Positions 1-14,399 of a stretch of 64,000 nt of DNA are shown here, piece by piece. The notes under the pieces are model-generated. The model ran no database searches. It saw only the letters and a program-made list of their open reading frames with translations, and was not told the origin of the DNA. The DNA is taken from assembly GCA_032717465.1 (NCBI GenBank), contig CM064657.1:27477466-27541465 (forward strand), read 5' to 3'. Source of the DNA: Coenobita brevimanus. Its lineage: Eukaryota > Arthropoda > Malacostraca > Decapoda > Coenobitidae. A program made the position numbers and the translations under genes. Every line of letters starts with the position of its first letter. Within the stretch, counting starts at the first letter, position 1.

Positions 1-68
1 GGCAGAAATTTGGCATAATGTGTAATGTGAATTCGATTTAACCTTACTGTACTATATTTACATTTAAC

Positions 69-70
<2 letters not shown>

Positions 71-128
<58 letters not shown>
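71..128. repeat. (GA)29 microsatellite
   Basis: Uninterrupted GA dinucleotide array of about 58 bp inside AT-rich single-copy-looking DNA. Confidence 0.98.
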
Positions 129-133
<5 letters not shown>

Positions 134-706
134 TGGCAGAGTGTGAGAAATGAAACGGGTTCAAAAACACTGTATATCCAGCACAATATCTATGAACTTA
201 AATAATGGGTCTTGAAATAATTAGTCTAGGCTATATTTTCGTGTAACATGTATGTAAATTATGAGCTTATAGATAAATAAACAATAAATGCATAAACAGG
301 GGCACATAATGGGACAGGTAGAACATCCTATGAAATAAAATGAAATTAGTTCGATAAAAAATTAATGGTCTCTTATATTTCTTCTATTTTTTTACATGAA
401 TTACGAGTTAGCAGCCACATAGTAAAAAGACAGGTAGAAATTCTGAACAACATCTGAAAATAGCTTGACAAATTCTGCTGCATAAAACTCGTGTTCAAAT
501 TAAAAGTCTGGGTAAGCTGCTTGTTCTCAGTATTTTATGAATTTGACACGAATTATTAGGCCAACGCTAATTGACACACATCACTAATGAGTATTTAAGA
601 TTAGCCCCCCCGGTGTGCCTCAATCATATGATGTTTTTACGTCTGATAATAATTTCACAGTAAGAATTAGAAGTAGAGACTAAATGTAACTCGGTATATC
701 CATCTT
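129..706. other. AT-rich intergenic stretch
   Basis: I see no gene, RNA or repeat structure here. The sequence is AT-rich with stops in all frames. Confidence 0.6.
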
Positions 707-944
707 TAACCCCTTAAATCTGGCGACGTATTCTTTAGTCTGGTCTTTTACCTCCACATGATTTTCTTTATGCTAATCTTTTCAGCCAGAGGGATAGCAT
801 TCTCCATTAACGTTTTCACTTGTAGGGTCAATTTCAGGGACCTACTACAGCCTCCATTAGCCCTTCACAACATTCCTAAGCTGAATAAAATCGTCCTGCG
901 ATAGAGAATAAACTAAAAAATACGTCACAGGACAATGGGGCTAA
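707..944. mobile_element. Palindromic TTAA family, copy 1
   Basis: The copy begins with TTAACCCCTTAAA and ends in GGGGCTAA. The right arm carries GCTGAATAAAATCGTCC at about 880, followed by an AATAAAC stretch and TACGTCAC. The left arm holds a weaker mirror version at about 735-790 (GACGTATTCTTT, then ATTTTCTTTATGCT). Arms and spacing match the other copies in this window. The piggyBac-like MITE assignment is inferred from the TTAA ends. Confidence 0.6.
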
Positions 945-1108
945 TCCTTTCACTGGTCATTCATTCTGCTTTACCTCACAGAGCCTAATTTAATTCAGCT
1001 TACAGACTGTTCGCAATGAAAAGCTAAAAATGTCCTTACTGATCCATTTAATTATATCCAAGTTAGCACTGCACTATTTTGTTAAGCTTAGGAACGACCC
1101 CTTTAAGT

Positions 1109-1889
<781 letters not shown>

Positions 1890-1995
1890 GAACCCCGAAT
1901 GAATGGACTAATGTATTCCATCCAAGATGACGCCGTGTTTACTTTATCCTTGTTATTTCAGACGATTTTAAACAGCTCAAGACTCTTCTCTTGTA
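1890..1995 (-). mobile_element. Palindromic TTAA family, half copy
   Basis: Only the left arm is recognisable: GACGCCGTGTTTACTTTATCC, then a TTGTT spacer and CAGACGATTTTAAACAGCT at about 1958-1976. This is the family core in inverted orientation, and no matching right arm follows. Confidence 0.5.
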
Positions 1996-2407
1996 CTGTG
2001 CTGCGGGATTTCCAACAAGCTCAAGTATGATGACTTGCGACTGCCAAACCATTCTATTTTTCCAATGAGAGACCACTGGTTCTGAGAGGTGGGTTACTTA
2101 CATAAATGACTAATGATGTGACTGAAAATTAAAAGAAAACAAATCAGATAAATCAATTTTCCTTCCTCCCAGATAACTTCAAAATATACATCAACTTAAT
2201 GTCAGTTTCGTGTACGTCTGAAGACTTACTAGAAGCTAGCTTAACGTAGATCAGCAGTCATCATGATGTGTGTAAACGCTGCAATAATACAGAGGAGCAA
2301 AAGATATTCGTATCTGTAGCAGCATTATCGATCTAATAAAGAACCTCACAGAAGCAAAAATGAAAGCAGTGTACGAATATCTATGACAGCTATACCTCTG
2401 ACAAACT

Positions 2408-2612
2408 TTAACTTGAACCCCCAAAGAACGATGACGCATTGTTTAATACATTCTTGTTATCTCTGGATGATTATGTTCCACTTGGGATAGACCTCTAGTG
2501 CTGAGCATACCTCTGAACATAACTCCTGCATAACTCTTTCTTGAGCTGAATTAAAACTCCCGACGGTAGCAAGACTCAAGTGTATGGACGTCCTCGGAAT
2601 GAATGTAGTTAA
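2408..2612. mobile_element. Palindromic TTAA family, copy 2
   Basis: A 205-bp dyad. The left arm runs TTTAACTTGAACCCCC, GATGACGC, TTCTTGTTATCTCTGGATGATT. The right arm starts at about 2543 with GAGCTGAATTAAAACTCCCG, then GGTAGCAAGA and GGACGTCC, and ends in GTTAA. Order and spacing match the copies at 10.5, 48.0 and 57.3 kb. Confidence 0.65.
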
Positions 2613-3184
2613 TTAGTATAAGAGACAGTGAAAAATTAGAAAGTGGCCATAAAAAACTAGAAAGTGGCTGTTAAAAAAAAAAGGTTCTCTAAAGAAAACA
2701 TGAAGTTTGGATATCTCGACAAAATAAGAGTAAAGCAATGTACAAAAAAATTACAAAGTGATTAGTTAAGTTAATGATAAAGAAAGGAGAGAAACATGCA
2801 ATACATCTGCACAACATAAAAGCATTACAATGGCGAAAAATAAGTGGTTACAGTACGAAAAGATTACAACGCAGAGAGAAAACAAAAATATATCTCCATT
2901 AAGTGAAATTAAACAATGACGAAAAAGTAGGAAGTGGTTATGAAAAGAATAAAAAGAAGGGAGGAAATACAAAAACAATGAAGGAAAGAGGGAGTGGAAG
3001 ACGACAAGGGCGAACTTTAAAGGAAACACAGCGAAAGAATTAGGGGGAGAGGAAAGTGGAGGCGCGGGGGTGCAAGGAGAGGACCAGGAAGACAAATTAG
3101 GGAGGGAAGCGAGACAGAAAGAGGGAGATTAAATGAAAGGAGGAGGAGAGGGCCTTGATGAAGAGAAATGAGGAAACAGAGAGA
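2613..3184. repeat. A-rich degenerate repeat DNA
   Basis: A-rich and increasingly purine-rich sequence with loose repeats of an AGAAAGTGG(T/C) word near 2640, 2665 and 2930. It has no coding features. Minus-strand frames here are low-complexity Phe/Ser/Leu artefacts. Confidence 0.5.
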
Positions 3185-3418
3185 GGGGGAGATTTTGCAC
3201 TCAAGTGTGGCAAAGAAACGAGGAAAAAAAATATAACAGAGATTGAGGAGATAATAAAAACAGACTGACGACAGGCAACTCATTTGAATGAAAGATTTTG
3301 CATTCAAGTCTTTGCACAGAACGAGGAAAAAACATATAACTGAGAATGAGGAGAATAAACACATAAAGGAAGAGTAGTTTACTTAGAGATTCTGCACTCA
3401 AATCGTGGCACCGACGCG

Positions 3419-3488
<70 letters not shown>

Positions 3489-3520
3489 AGAAAACGAGGA
3501 GAGTAAAAGAGATTAAGGAC
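3185..3520. repeat. ~100-bp tandem repeat with (AC)33 inside the last unit
   Basis: Three units start with GATTTTGCACTCAAG or a variant at 3191, 3294 and 3388, spaced 103 and 94 bp. Each is followed by an AACGAGGA word and a GAGGAGA-ATAA segment. A pure AC array (3422-3487) sits in the middle of the third unit, whose AACGAGGA continuation resumes at about 3492. Confidence 0.8.
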
Positions 3521-3739
3521 GCGTAGTTCAGTTTGAGGTTAGTTCCTGAGTGGAGGGTGGTGAGTCGTGGAAAGACTGGTCGTTCACTAAAAAGAAATAT
3601 AAATACGCAGAGTTCATTTCTTTAAGACCACCCCTCACCGGATTCGATATCAGGCAACAGTAACATGAATATACAAGGATATAATAATGAAAAGGACTAT
3701 ACCGTACCAAGTGGTGAAGCGTGGCTCATGTTCAACTGT
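3521..3739. other. Intergenic, no gene seen
   Basis: Mixed-composition sequence. No repeat or coding structure recognised. Confidence 0.5.
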
Positions 3740-4280
3740 GGCTGGGAGAGGAATGTGGTGTGGCTGAAGTAGGGGGTTGGACGTGAGGGGTGACTAGGGT
3801 AGAGGGTGAGAGGTGAGGTGTGGCTAGGTTATGGGATAAGAGGTGAGATGTGACTAGGATAGGGGGTGAGAGGTGAGGTGTGTCTACAGTAGGGGGTGAG
3901 AGGTGTGGTGTGGCTAAGGTAGGGGGTGAGAGGTGTGGTGTGGCTAAGGTGAGGGGTTAGAGGTGAGTTGTGGCTAGGGGAAGGGTGAGAGATGAGGTAT
4001 GGCAAGGATAGGGGTGACAGGTGAGATGTGGCTAGAGTAAGGGTGAGAGGTGAAGTTTGGCTAGGGTAGGGGTTAGAGGTGAGATGTGACTAGGGTAAGG
4101 GTGAGAGGTGAGGTGTGGCAAAGATAGGGGTAAGATGTAAGGTGTGAGAAGGATAGGGGTGAGCTGTAAGGAGTGGCTAGGGGAGGGGGTGAGATGTAAG
4201 TAGTGGCTAGGGTAGGGAGGTGAGGTGTGGCTAAGGTAGGGAGGTGAGGTGTGGCTAGGGTAAAAGTGAAAGGTGAGGTC
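3740..4280. repeat. ~30-bp GT/AG-rich minisatellite
   Basis: About 15 to 18 degenerate tandem units built on GTGTGGCTAGGGTAGGGG and GTGAGAGGTGAG. Some units are shortened to about 22 bp near 4210-4260. It reads as Pro-His-Thr-Ser repeats on the minus strand, which is not evidence of coding. Confidence 0.9.
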
Positions 4281-4879
4281 ATGTGTGGTCACCATCAAAC
4301 GATTTAACAATAAGAGCTTGCAGAAATATCACTTCAAGCCATAAAATATTTATTCGCCAATAGACCTCTCCGGAAATAACACTGCAATTAGCTAACGATC
4401 ACGAAAATATGACTGCAGTGTTACACAGCCTGCAAAAATAGTGACATCATTATCATCACTATATCCCAAGGTGTTCCTCCTAATGACTGTCAGTAAATGG
4501 GCAAGATAATCGCCGGACTAGTGTATCATTAATCATCCAGCTACGCGGGCAACGGCCAGTATGTGGGTATAATAATCTTGGTCGTGTAGCAATAATAAGT
4601 ATTATACAGGCAGAGGTAGGACCTTGGCATTCTCTCTTGTGTAGTTTTCGTGTTAATCCGTATTCCTATTATAACACCATATTAATAATAATCATCATCC
4701 AGACCTCTTTTCTCATCTATGGATGGGATGTGGACTAGGGATGTGGTGAGGTCATATATAACAATCTGGAAAATAAACCTTCGACGGACCGCATTTTTCT
4801 TTAAAGGTATAAAATCATTTCGTGTCAGCCTAAGTAAATTTCCATGCGCACTAGAAACAACTCGACTACACATCATTTT
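4281..4879. other. Intergenic, no gene seen
   Basis: AT-leaning unique-looking DNA. A stretch at about 4690-4715 (CATCATCCAGACCTC) resembles 14,568-14,583, hinting at another dispersed repeat. Confidence 0.5.
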
Positions 4880-4965
4880 TAAGCCTTTAGAGCCTTGGAT
4901 TTCTGTCAGATGAAGAAAATCGTCTGGTGACAGAGGAAAGGCAAAAGACGTCATCAGAGTGGAGT
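4880..4965 (+). mobile_element. Palindromic TTAA family, right-arm fragment
   Basis: GATGAAGAAAATCGTCTGG at about 4910, then GTGACAG, AAGGCAAAAGACGTCATC. The core matches the consensus closely. The left arm is doubtful (AAAATCATTTCG near 4812). Confidence 0.55.
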
Positions 4966-5009
4966 GGTATACATTCAAAAGTACAATAGAAAGAGGTATC
5001 AATGAACCT

Positions 5010-5405
5010 ATACGTGGGTAAGTGCACAGCATTGCACAGCACAGAAAGTCGTGTTTGTGGCTAAAGATACAACATACAGTCGTGTTTGTGGGTCATTGTA
5101 AAGCATGGAATCGTGTCTGTGGGTACTGTGGGTCAGTGTACAGCACAAAGTCACGTCTGTGGTTAAGTGTACAGCCTAGAATCGTGTTTGCGGATCTGTG
5201 CACAGCCAAGTCCTGTTTGTGGGTAGGTGTACAGCACCCGTAGTTTACAGGACCGTGTACAGCACAGACTCGTGCTTATGGGTCAATGTACGGAACAAAA
5301 TCGTGTATGTATGTCCGTGTACATTATAAAGCCATGCATAACACATTAATGCATGTTGGTAAGCGTACAGCCCAGAGTCATGTTTGTGAGTGAGTGTATA
5401 GAGTG
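5010..5405. repeat. ~35-bp minisatellite
   Basis: About ten diverged tandem units of the form GTGTACAGCACA, AAGTCGTGTTTGTGGGT. Unit length and identity fall off towards 5400. Confidence 0.85.
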
Positions 5406-5514
5406 GGGGAGTGTATGATGTATGGCGAGGCTAGGAGGAACTCTCACAAACACCATCACCAGTCACGGGGAAAAGTGAGGCCTGCATAATTCCTCCATTA
5501 CCTCTCTGTGGAAT

Positions 5515-5799
5515 CCCAGGGGGTGAGAGTGAGTGGACTGAAGGAGTGGCGATGAAAGTGGACTGGTGGAAGGTGGAGTGAGGGGGAGTGGAGATGATGG
5601 TGGAGTGGGGGGAGTGGAGATGGAGGTGGAGTGAGGGGGAGTGATGGTGGTGAAATGGGGAAATGGAGATGGAGATGCGGAGTGAGGGGGAGTGGAGTTA
5701 GTGGTGGAGTGTGGGGGAGTGGAGATGGTGGTGGAGTGAGAGGGAGCGGAGATGGTGGTGGAGTGAATGGGAAGGGTGTGAAAATGGTGGTGGTGTTTG

Positions 5800-5800
<1 letters not shown>
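5515..5800. repeat. G-rich minisatellite (GGAGTGGAGATGGTGGT type)
   Basis: Tandem units of about 24-36 bp made of GGAGTG, GAGATGG and TGGTGGAGTGAGGGG words. The proline-rich minus-strand reading is a composition artefact. Confidence 0.85.
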
Positions 5801-8278
<2,478 letters not shown>

Positions 8279-8410
8279 GCCCAGCCTGACGCCACCTACA
8301 CCTTGTCCAGCTTAACACCACCTACACCCTGCCCAGCTTAACACCACCTACACCCTGTCCAGCTTAACACCACCTACACCCTGCCCAGCTTGACACCATT
8401 TACACCCTGC
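8279..8410. repeat. 26-bp minisatellite, ~5 units
   Basis: Well-preserved 26-bp units built on CCAGCTTAACACCACCTACA, alternating GCCC and GTCC at the unit start. The outer units have GACGCC and GACACCATTT variants. Confidence 0.93.
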
Positions 8411-8707
8411 CCACCCTGACCAACCCCATCTCACCTTCTCTCCCTTTAGACTAAGCACTGAATGAGACCGTTCTAATATCACTTCTGGTACACTTATAGC
8501 TTCTCAAAGCAGCTGTGTCTACTGCATTTACCTTATCAAATTTGCCATATCTCCAAACCTCTTATGAGTTATACTAATATATATTCATTATACTTGCCGT
8601 ACATTTTTTCTTTACTTCTCATAATTATCCTATGGCAGATTAGGCAACTACTATTTAATGACGTCATCACAAATTACACTTGTTTATAATACAAGCCATC
8701 GTCACTA
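8411..8707. other. Intergenic, no gene seen
   Basis: Mixed AT-rich sequence without recognisable structure. Confidence 0.5.
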
Positions 8708-8778
8708 TATCCTCCTCCTCCTCTGCTTCTTCTTTTTCCTCCTCCTCCTCTTCCTCCTCCTCCTCCTCCTCCTCCTCC

Positions 8779-8814
<36 letters not shown>

Positions 8815-8815
8815 C
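8708..8815. repeat. (TCC)n-(ATC)n trinucleotide arrays
   Basis: Imperfect TCC/TTC triplets to about 8780, then ten or more ATC triplets. It reads as poly-Ser or poly-Leu. Confidence 0.95.
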
Positions 8816-8908
8816 TTCTCATCCGTTCACACACACACACCACCTTCCACTCTATCCTCTTTACTGTCAGTAGATAAGTTCCCTGTTTTTATGCAAATGC
8901 TCTAGGGA

Positions 8909-8992
<84 letters not shown>
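8909..8992. repeat. (AC)42 microsatellite
   Basis: AC array with a single AAAC interruption near 8947. Confidence 0.97.
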
Positions 8993-8994
<2 letters not shown>

Positions 8995-9089
8995 CTATGG
9001 TACTAGTCTCAACCTACTTAAATTAAGGCAGCATCACGTTGTGTCCTATTAGATTAATTAACTTGTTTACCTCCTCCTCGTCAACCAAA

Positions 9090-9780
9090 AATGTAAAGCG
9101 AAAAATGATAACGCTGAGAGGAAAATTTATAGCTGCCATTAACAGATATAAAAGTGCAAAGTAACAACACTGAACGAAAAAAAGAAGAAATATTTGTCAT
9201 GAATACCGATACCCTACATAATGAAAAAAATGATAACGTGGAATGGAAAAATAAATGCCTGCCATCAATTCAACTAACGATTTTTGCGAATAATACAACG
9301 ACCGAACGGAAAAATTAATGTCCGCCACGAACACAGATGACAAGGAAAAAAGAAAAACAAATACTGATCAGAGTAAATAATGACTTCCATTAACCCAAAA
9401 ATGATAAACAAATAAGCTGAGTGAAAAAAAATGACTGCCATGAATATAAACGACAGAAATCACGAAGACTAATACCGCTGCATGGGAAAATAAATACCCT
9501 CCATGAATAAAGAGATCAAGATAATATAACAGGGCTAAATGGAAAGTCAAACATAATAACACTGATGAAGCGAAAAGTAACCCTGAATAAAGTCCTGCAT
9601 TAAATAAAATAAAAAATGAATGGAAAATTAAATGTTGCCATGAATTTCGACAACAAAAGCGAAAAATACTTATCACATCAAATAAATGTCTTAAAAATGC
9701 ATGGAGACAAACATGTAAAATTAGGGCGTACACAAATAATACGACCCCGTTATTAAAAAATGCTGACTCCTTTATCACTG
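9090..9780. repeat. Old AT-rich satellite, ~62-bp period
   Basis: The word G/TCCATGAAT (with variants) recurs at about 9135, 9196, 9261, 9324, 9386, 9437 and 9500, and again at about 9634. Spacings are 61, 65, 63, 62, 51 and 63. Between them an AATGATAACNCTGAATGGAA-like segment and AAATAAATG recur. Units are strongly diverged. Confidence 0.75.
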
Positions 9781-9903
9781 GAAATTAAACATCTCTATCC
9801 GTCATCCTGCGATCATTAAGAGTGCCATTTTCTTTGTCACCCGTAATTTCTCCTATTAATACTAACAACCTCGGTATGAAATTTCTCTGCCTGCTCCTCA
9901 CCA

Positions 9904-9904
9904 C

Positions 9905-9944
<40 letters not shown>
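9904..9944. repeat. (ATT)13 microsatellite
   Basis: Pure ATT triplet array. Confidence 0.95.
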
Positions 9945-10002
9945 GGTCACAGGAGGTAAATGTGTGAACCAACCAAAAGCCAGTTGAGAACTTCGATCAC
10001 TA

Positions 10003-10165
10003 CTTCACTAAAATGACGTCTTTTATTTTCATACTTGTTGATGCCAAAGGATTTCATTTAGCTTTAAGAAGACTTCCTCTTAGGAGAAACGTATCCTGGT
10101 ACGAATAAAATCCTCTGAAAATAGTATGAATTATGTAGTTAAGACTATCGTGGTGAATGAGTTAA
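10003..10165. mobile_element. Palindromic TTAA family, compact copy
   Basis: The left arm reads ATGACGTCTTTTATTTTCATAC, a TTGTTG spacer, then GGATTTCATTTAGCTT. The right arm reads CGAATAAAATCCTCTG at about 10099, then TGAATGAGTTAA. The centre is shorter than in the 205-bp copies. Confidence 0.55.
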
Positions 10166-10525
10166 AGCTTGTGTTTTTTTATCACTTATATTACAAAGGC
10201 CAACCTCATGATTTTTTTTATGTACTAGTGTCAAAAGATAAGAAAGTTAAATCTGTTTCCTCAAAACTGACTGCTATGGTGTGGAGTATATAAGTTCCCG
10301 ATTTCTGATGGTCACTTGCGGTACGCCTAGTGAAATGACATTGGATTTGATCAACATGCACCCAACTCGACAGCGTGCAGTCAGCAACGATGAAGATGGA
10401 TATATATTTTCTTCAAGTGATTCAGAAATCGTTGCTAAGAACTGAGAGTTTGTCTTCTCGCTTCGCTAGAGACGGAAGGTAATAAGCATAAGGTCATTAG
10501 TCTACAAAATTGTACAGCGTAGTAC
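10166..10525. other. Intergenic, no gene seen
   Basis: AT-rich single-copy-looking sequence. Nothing recognised. Confidence 0.5.
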
Positions 10526-10731
10526 TTAACTCCTTCAATCAGGTGACGAATCCTAGGTTTTACTTCTTGCTAACCCAGACGAGCTGAGTCAGATTTGGAA
10601 ACACTTCGAGCTGGAGCAGTCATTCACAGTCCTCATTAACCTGTTCACAACTAGATGTCCATCCTATGCTGAATAAAACCGTCTGGAGATAATACGAGTA
10701 AAACAGAATGCCCTGGGACTGAAAAAGTTAA
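10526..10731. mobile_element. Palindromic TTAA family, TTAA-bounded copy
   Basis: Exactly TTAA-bounded, 206 bp. The left arm has TTAACTCCTTCA, TGACGAATC, TTCTTGCTAACCCAGACGAG. The right arm has TGCTGAATAAAACCGTCTGG at about 10668 and finishes GGGACTGAAAAAGTTAA. Confidence 0.7.
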
Positions 10732-10988
10732 CCAGCCTGTGATAATATGAAAACCGAAAATCCAATGGGTGGTCGATACGCCCCTGTAAACACGGAAGCC
10801 TCATTTGTTCCCTCTGGTAAATAGGAAATTATTCACAGGAGATCAATAAGCGGCGTGAGTGTCCTGCGTCATGGCATTTTACTAGTGCACTTGTATTATG
10901 ATCTGGCCAGGAAGAATATACCACTTACCAGTCCTTAGTCAGTCAATCAGCAAAGTCTCACCAGTCTCAGCATTCAGTCAGCCCTCAG

Positions 10989-11329
10989 GAGGCGGTGGCT
11001 GAATCGGTAGAGAGGCGGCTTGCGGTCCTGATGGACCTAGGTTCGAATCCCTGGGGCAAGGAACAGTTTAAGTTGAATTTCATAAAAAGCAGACTCTCCT
11101 GATCTACCAGATGACCCGCCGACATGTAAAAATATCCCCGCTAATATCAATACACCAGTCCTGTATTAGACAGCCCTAGCATGTATTCAATATGGACGGT
11201 GGGTGTTAATGCCGAAGTGGTGACATGTGGAGGTGTAAAAGGACTACTGGGCCTTGGGATAGGCTACTGCCCCCGAGATATAGGCCCTGAAGCCTTTGCC
11301 CAGAGTCGGACCAAAAAAAAAAAAAAAAA
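10989..11329 (+). mobile_element. tRNA-derived SINE, full-length-looking
   Basis: The 5' head is tRNA-like. An A-box-like TGGCTGAATCGG lies at 10996 and a perfect B-box GGTTCGAATCC at 11040-11050. An anonymous body of about 260 bp follows and ends GCCCAGAGTCGGACC plus a 17-base A tail (11313-11329). A diverged body copy lacking the head lies at 52,717-52,895, which shows that this is a dispersed element and not a lone tRNA gene. I could not find a clear target-site duplication. Confidence 0.9.
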
Positions 11330-12150
11330 GACGGAGGTCAACGGGTGAACAATGTGTGTGTGTGTGTGTGTGTGTGCGCACGAGCGCTGGGTCCGCCTAA
11401 CCACCTGCGTGTCTTGGATAATACTGCTTACCGTCCGCTACAATTTCCATCAGATGCCCGCCTCAGGATCTATTGTGAAATGCGCACGCGAAGTTTCAAT
11501 TTCGGCGGCCCTTCCTCCCTCTACATGGCCCACAACCGGCCCAAGTAGAGTCTCCCTCTGTATTAATCTTTCTCAAGAAAAACTTGCATTTCTGAACTGA
11601 CACAATTTTATAATTTATGTGCTGATTTCCCATTAGGGTATTTGTATAATTTCAAACAATGCATTCAAAAACTTTATTTGACTCATTAAAATTTACAGGA
11701 AATACAATTAACCATTATAAGATCAGAGGAATAACAGAAATGGAAGAACTGAGCATGGAGAGACACATGACAAGGGCTGCACCCCTTCCTTAACTTTGCC
11801 TGCGAGGTGGAGGCAAAAATTCAGAAGGGTTAGGTGGTGTGCGATTATGTATGTGACCAATTCGGTCGCTTTGATGATATTTTTCTAATATTTTTGCTTT
11901 CCTCATCCCATTTCTGGATCCTCTTCACCCCAAGTATTTGTGAGAGGTTCACCATTATTATGAAGTTATCTTTCAAGTCAATGTATGTCATTATGCATCC
12001 ATTAACCTGTCCTGTATTGCACAACGTAATACAGTATGTAATGACATGAAATTTGTTTACTCATACAGAAGGAGCACAACAACCGTTGCCTTAGTTGCTG
12101 GTAGGGCAGCCTAGTGCTGCGATGGCTATGCTACACAGGATCGGTAAAGG
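11330..12150. other. Intergenic with short (GT)n
   Basis: A short GT run lies at 11352-11374. Otherwise this is single-copy-looking DNA with no coding signal I can support. Confidence 0.5.
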
Positions 12151-12330
12151 TGACGTCACCCATTTATCTCTCACCGTCCACCCACCTACCATATCTCCAC
12201 TACCACCCTACCCTACGAAATCCACCCACACCTTCCTTCCCACACTCTACCCACCTCGCACCACCCACAACCACACACTCCCTCTCATCCCCGCTGTTCC
12301 ACCCTAGCGCGACGGTGCCACCTACCCAGT
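12151..12330. repeat. CCACC-rich degenerate minisatellite
   Basis: Loose repeats of CCCACCTACC and CCACAC words on the plus strand. Confidence 0.55.
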
Positions 12331-12944
12331 TTCCTGGCCGCCCAGCCCGACACCCGTGAGCAACGACCCTACATAGATTGTGGCTGTAATTTGGCCGAGT
12401 GATTTGTTGCGGGTGGCTGTCTTTATCCAGAGCGAGAAGGCCGTGTGTCCGGCTCGAGGGTCGCAGGAAAACTTCGTCTCCTGACCAAGAGAAATAGTAC
12501 ACCACACAGGCAATTATCGAGGTCGTTAATTTCACTTGAGACAGTAATTAGTGGGCCAGGACAGCAATGCTCCCCCCCCATCTCCACCCACACACGCTGA
12601 GCTGCGACCCCCCACCCTGGCCTTTCCTTGCTCGCTACAAGCACGTCAACCTTCTCTCCGCCTGATATTACACCTTTATAATATATAATGACAAACTCTG
12701 ACCTTTTAATTGTCTAGTTTCCAGTCCCATATAGGCCAATTTTTTCTTTCCGATCAGAGAGAAGAATGAGTTTAGGGATTAAGGTAATGAATAATGGACC
12801 GAGGTTTGAAAATTCTACAGCTGAAAAACAACTTATAAGGACACTACAATGAGCTACATCAGATCTAGAATACAAACACCATACAGAAGATAAACTTCCA
12901 GCATCAAAGGTCGCTGTCACCGCAGTGCAGATACACCTTACAAC
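12331..12944. other. Intergenic, no gene seen
   Basis: Moderately GC-rich to 12,650, then AT-rich. No recognised repeat or gene. Confidence 0.45.
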
Positions 12945-13091
12945 ATCGGAAACCGGCACCCCTTGGTGGTAGACAGCGCCTCATGAGGGTCATTCACCAC
13001 AGCGAGGTGCAGGAAAACCCCGGGTGGATGCCACAAATTCCTCGCACCACCCAAGGTTCACAGCGCCATTACATGTACGTTCCTCGTCAGC
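12945..13091. repeat. Dispersed repeat family B, 3' part
   Basis: Aligns by eye with 32,861-33,060 and 59,516-59,777. Shared blocks, in order, are ACCGGCACCCC, TGGTAGAC-GCG, GGGTGGATGCC, TCCTCGCACCACCCA and ACATGTACGTTCCTCGTCAG. Confidence 0.65.
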
Positions 13092-13199
13092 ATAAGTTAA
13101 ATCATGCTCCCTCCATCATCTGTCCACAGTTCTCTACTGCCACACCACACTACTATAATAATGTCTCACTCCTCTGGCATCTTCAGTGACATCGCCTTC

Positions 13200-13236
13200 A
13201 TCTCTCTCTCTCTCTTTCTTTCTCTCTCTCTCTCTG
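13200..13236. repeat. (CT)n microsatellite, imperfect
   Basis: CT array with TTT interruptions, directly 5' of a family C repeat. Confidence 0.9.
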
Positions 13237-13245
13237 TTCCTATTA

Positions 13246-13545
13246 TATATATCTCATGAACGGCTTGAGCTATCAACATGAAACCTTCAGGGTATCAAGA
13301 TATGGCCAAAATCTTGGACGAATTCGAAAATGGGCACTCGGGGTCAAGGTCAAGGTCACGAAAATGGCTGTCAAAAGTCAAATAGTTTTTATCGCCCGGC
13401 TTTAACACCATTACATATCATGAACAGCTTGAGCTATAAACACGAAACCATCAGGGTATCAAGATATGGCTTAAATCTTGGACCAGGCCAACAGCGTATT
13501 CTGGCGGACGATTAGCATTTGGCTGCGGAAAGCTTTTCTTTCATT
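13246..13545 (+). repeat. Dispersed repeat family C, with internal duplication
   Basis: Starts TATATCTCATGAACGGCTTG and includes GGTATCAAGATATGGC, AATCTTGGAC, GGGTCAAGGTCAAGGTCAC. The first part is repeated at about 13,415-13,485 (CATGAACAGCTTGAGCTAT). It ends GATTAGCATTTGGCT and GCTTTTCTTTCATTA, followed by an ATT array. A shorter copy lies at 24,126-24,300. Confidence 0.8.
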
Positions 13546-13739
13546 ATTACTATTATTATTTTATTATTATTACTACTACAACTACTCCTACTTCTACGAC
13601 TACTACTGCTACTACTACTAAATTACTCTGTTTATTACTTTAACAAAACTAGGTAACTGTTACTGTTAAGAACAAAAATATCTCGCAGTTCCACAACAAA
13701 TATCACATCCAGACTACGACCTACAATGAACCATTAATA

Positions 13740-13930
13740 TTTTCTCTGTTATTGTCGCACTAAGCCTTGGTATTTCTGTCAGGTTAACAGCAAATGATTT
13801 TGTTACAGCAAAATTTTAGCTGCTACGAAGACACAGACTGTTTCGATAATTAATTCGCTGTCGCACTGTAAACAAGCTTTTTATGCAGATTTACAGCAAA
13901 CTATTTTGTTGAGATAGAGAAATTTCACCT
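13740..13930. repeat. ~105-bp diverged tandem duplication
   Basis: GTCGCACTAAGC at 13,755 and GTCGCACTGTAAAC at 13,860 each begin a unit. Both units continue with ACAGCAAA(T/C)(G/T)ATTTTGTT and end AAATTT. Confidence 0.6.
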
Positions 13931-14084
13931 TTAGCTAACAGAACGCACAACCGAGAATCGTGAAGGTTTGAATGATGAGTGAAGGAATGTGTGGCCCATT
14001 TCACTGAGATGTCACCAGCTCTCCTAGTTCTTTGGCATCCCATTTTTGTATTTGGAATTGATCCAAGTGCATTATTTAGTGGGG

Positions 14085-14128
14085 AACAGGATGATGATGA
14101 TGATGTTTATAAATTATTATTACCGGTG

Positions 14129-14172
<44 letters not shown>

Positions 14173-14280
14173 GTTATTACTGTTATTATTATTGTTATTA
14201 CTATTATTATTATTATTATTACTCTTATTATTATTATTATGGTTTTATTATTATTATTATGGTTTTATTATTATTAATTA
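14085..14280. repeat. (GAT)n and imperfect (ATT)n array
   Basis: A short GATGAT run is followed by about 140 bp of ATT triplets interrupted by GTT/ACT. It reads as poly-Leu or poly-Tyr. Confidence 0.93.
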
Positions 14281-14399
14281 AGTACACTAAGAAACCATTT
14301 ACTACGCTGGGTGGTAACCATGTAACCAAATTATGGCACCTGGTAATTTAGTGGATAATTAAGACGCTCCAATCGGATTGAGCCTGTACAGGCTTATAT

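Noticed and set aside
8279..8410. CRISPR-like direct repeats
   Set aside because: The 26-bp units are contiguous with no unique spacers. The sequence is a eukaryotic minisatellite.
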